Assembly (NCBI GenBank): GCA_036498625.1
Contig: DASYFD010000392.1
Coordinates: 1-6,476 of the forward strand
Length of the DNA: 6,476 nucleotides
Origin: VAZQ01 sp036498625
Lineage (GTDB): Bacteria; Pseudomonadota; Alphaproteobacteria; Rhizobiales; Xanthobacteraceae
Direction: 5' to 3'
Shown here: positions 5,499 through 6,476 of the stretch, piece after piece
Layout of the letters: the number at the start of each line of letters is the position of its first letter
Numbering within the stretch: the stretch's first letter is position 1
The notes under the pieces: generated by a model
Database searches by the model: none
Told to the model about the DNA's origin: nothing
The model's input: the letters and a program-made list of their open reading frames with translations, nothing else
Position numbers and translations under genes: made by a program

Positions 5499-5909
5499 AT
5501 GGCCGACCCCGCCGATCATCGCGCAGGACAAGACGATCCGGTCTCGGTCGCGAAGGCGTGTTACCGGGCCTACGTGGACAAAGACCGTTCAGCCATTGAG
5601 CGGCTGATCGCCGAGGATTTCCACTTCACCAGCCCGCTCGATAATCGCATCGATCGGAACACGTACTTCGAGCGTTGCTGGCCCAACAGCGAGAGCACGG
5701 CCGACTTCACATTCGTCCATCTCGTGCAGCAAGGCGAGCGCGTGTTCGTGACCTACGAGGGCCGGAACGCCGGTGGCAATAGCTTCCGCAATACCGAGAT
5801 CCTGACGGTTCGCAAAGGCAAGCTGGTGGACGCCGAGGTGTACTTCGGCTGGTCGCTGCCGCACCCTGCCGCTGCCGGCGGGTTCACGGCTGCGGGCGAG
5901 CAACCCTGA
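5499..5909 (+). CDS. NTF2-like (SnoaL-fold) family protein
   Basis: The protein has 136 residues from the ATG at 5499, which has GGAG at 5490-5493, five bases upstream. A GTG at 5289 would add 70 residues that look like translated intergenic DNA, so it was not used. The sequence follows the NTF2-like/SnoaL pattern: an N-terminal helix with VAKACYRAYVDKD (17-29), the strand region DFHFTSPLDNRIDRNTYFERCW (split around residues 40-61), and the closing sheet FRNTEILTVRKGKLVDAEVY (96-115). The fold is an alpha+beta cone whose pocket serves either catalysis (isomerase, dehydratase) or plain ligand binding. Pocket residues are too variable to assign a reaction. The protein has no signal peptide and is probably cytosolic. 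It ends seven bases before a DUF6151 gene, so the two are likely one operon. Confidence 0.85.
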   Translation: MADPADHRAGQDDPVSVAKACYRAYVDKDRSAIERLIAEDFHFTSPLDNRIDRNTYFERCWPNSESTADFTFVHLVQQGERVFVTYEGRNAGGNSFRNTEILTVRKGKLVDAEVYFGWSLPHPAAAGGFTAAGEQP

Positions 5910-5916
5910 GCCACGC

Positions 5917-6476
5917 ATGCCCTTCCACCTTCCGCTTCGGTGCCGATGCGGCCGCCTGCGCGGCATTGCCAGCAACGTCTCGCCATCCGGCGGCTTCCGT
6001 TTCGTCTGCTATTGCAAGGACTGCCAGGCATTCGCCCGTTTTCTCGATCGGGCAGACGTGCTCGATTCCGCCGGCGGAACCGACATCTTCCATATGCCGC
6101 CCGGGCGCATGACGCTCACCGCGGGCACCGAGGCGCTGCGTTGCCTGCGCCTCTCCGAGAAGGTCTTGCGCTGGTACAGCGAATGTTGCCGGACACCGAT
6201 TGCCAACACCCCTGCCCGCCCGGGCTTCCCGGTCATCGGCATGGTTCATTCCTTCATGGACCACCCGGCCGACAACCGTTCCCGGGACGCGGTGCTCGGC
6301 CCGCCGCTCTGCCGCATCTACCAACGCTCCGCGGTCGGGCCGCTCCCGCCGGACGCGCCCGGTCCGCCGACGGTCGGGCTTTTCGCCCGCCGCGCGTCAA
6401 AGCTGCTCGGGTGGTGGGTGCGCGGGCTCGGCCGGCCCACGCCGTTCTTCGATGATCGGACCAAGGCTCCGCGCGC
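5917..6476 (+). CDS. DUF6151 family protein, GFA-like zinc-binding fold; 3' end outside window
   Basis: The frame opens at ATG 5917 and stays open to the right edge, giving 186 visible residues. It begins seven bases after the stop of the NTF2-like gene; a weak GAG overlapping that stop is the only ribosome-site candidate. Cysteines are placed as in GFA-type (glutathione-dependent formaldehyde-activating enzyme-like) zinc proteins: C9-x-C11-G, then C31-x-C33-x2-C36 (CYCKDCQAF), and C90-C91 in the final knuckle (ECCRTPIANT). FLDRADVLD (42-50) and GGTDIFHMPPGRM (53-65) fit my recollection of DUF6151. The predicted role is metal binding, structural or catalytic; the true substrate of this family is unknown to me. 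After about residue 140 the sequence turns proline/arginine-rich with a short WW-containing segment. No signal peptide is seen, so a cytosolic location is likely. Confidence 0.8.
   Translation, partial: MPFHLPLRCRCGRLRGIASNVSPSGGFRFVCYCKDCQAFARFLDRADVLDSAGGTDIFHMPPGRMTLTAGTEALRCLRLSEKVLRWYSECCRTPIANTPARPGFPVIGMVHSFMDHPADNRSRDAVLGPPLCRIYQRSAVGPLPPDAPGPPTVGLFARRASKLLGWWVRGLGRPTPFFDDRTKAPR

Overview
The window reads as chromosomal DNA from a high-GC proteobacterium, probably an alphaproteobacterium of the Hyphomicrobiales (Bradyrhizobium or Xanthobacteraceae-like). This rests on the strong GC bias, the protein families present and the style of the sequences. It is an inference and I cannot name a genus. 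I see no tRNA, rRNA, CRISPR array, insertion sequence, integrase or phage gene.

Layout. (1) Positions 2-1160, plus strand: the 3' end of an alkaline-phosphatase-superfamily phosphoesterase (phospholipase C/acid phosphatase type) that begins before the window, then 37 bases later a small cytosolic histidine phosphatase. (2) Positions 1219-3513, minus strand: a two-gene unit. It holds a GltP-type glutamate/aspartate:cation symporter and, 69 bases downstream, a GltI-type periplasmic glutamate/aspartate-binding protein. No ABC permease or ATPase gene accompanies the binding protein. Both genes start with TTG, each behind the same strong ribosome binding site. (3) Positions 3735-4910, minus strand: a 391-residue major facilitator superfamily transporter of unknown substrate, transcribed towards the symporter unit. 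(4) Positions 4911-5498: a 588-base stretch without a convincing gene. It lies between the divergent MFS and NTF2-like genes and holds several inverted repeats, the best being an 8+8 bp operator-like palindrome. (5) Positions 5499-6476, plus strand: an NTF2-like (SnoaL-fold) protein followed after 7 bases by a cysteine-rich, GFA-like DUF6151 protein that runs off the right edge.

The most interesting item is the symporter/binding-protein pair. A GltI-family receptor normally feeds the GltJKL ABC transporter, yet here its only partner is a secondary transporter of the DAACS family. Residues at known acidic-amino-acid contact points are mostly kept in both proteins, so both are predicted to handle the same ligand. 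This suggests either a binding-protein-assisted DAACS symporter, analogous in logic to TRAP transporters, or a receptor/transporter pair for sensing and uptake of glutamate/aspartate.
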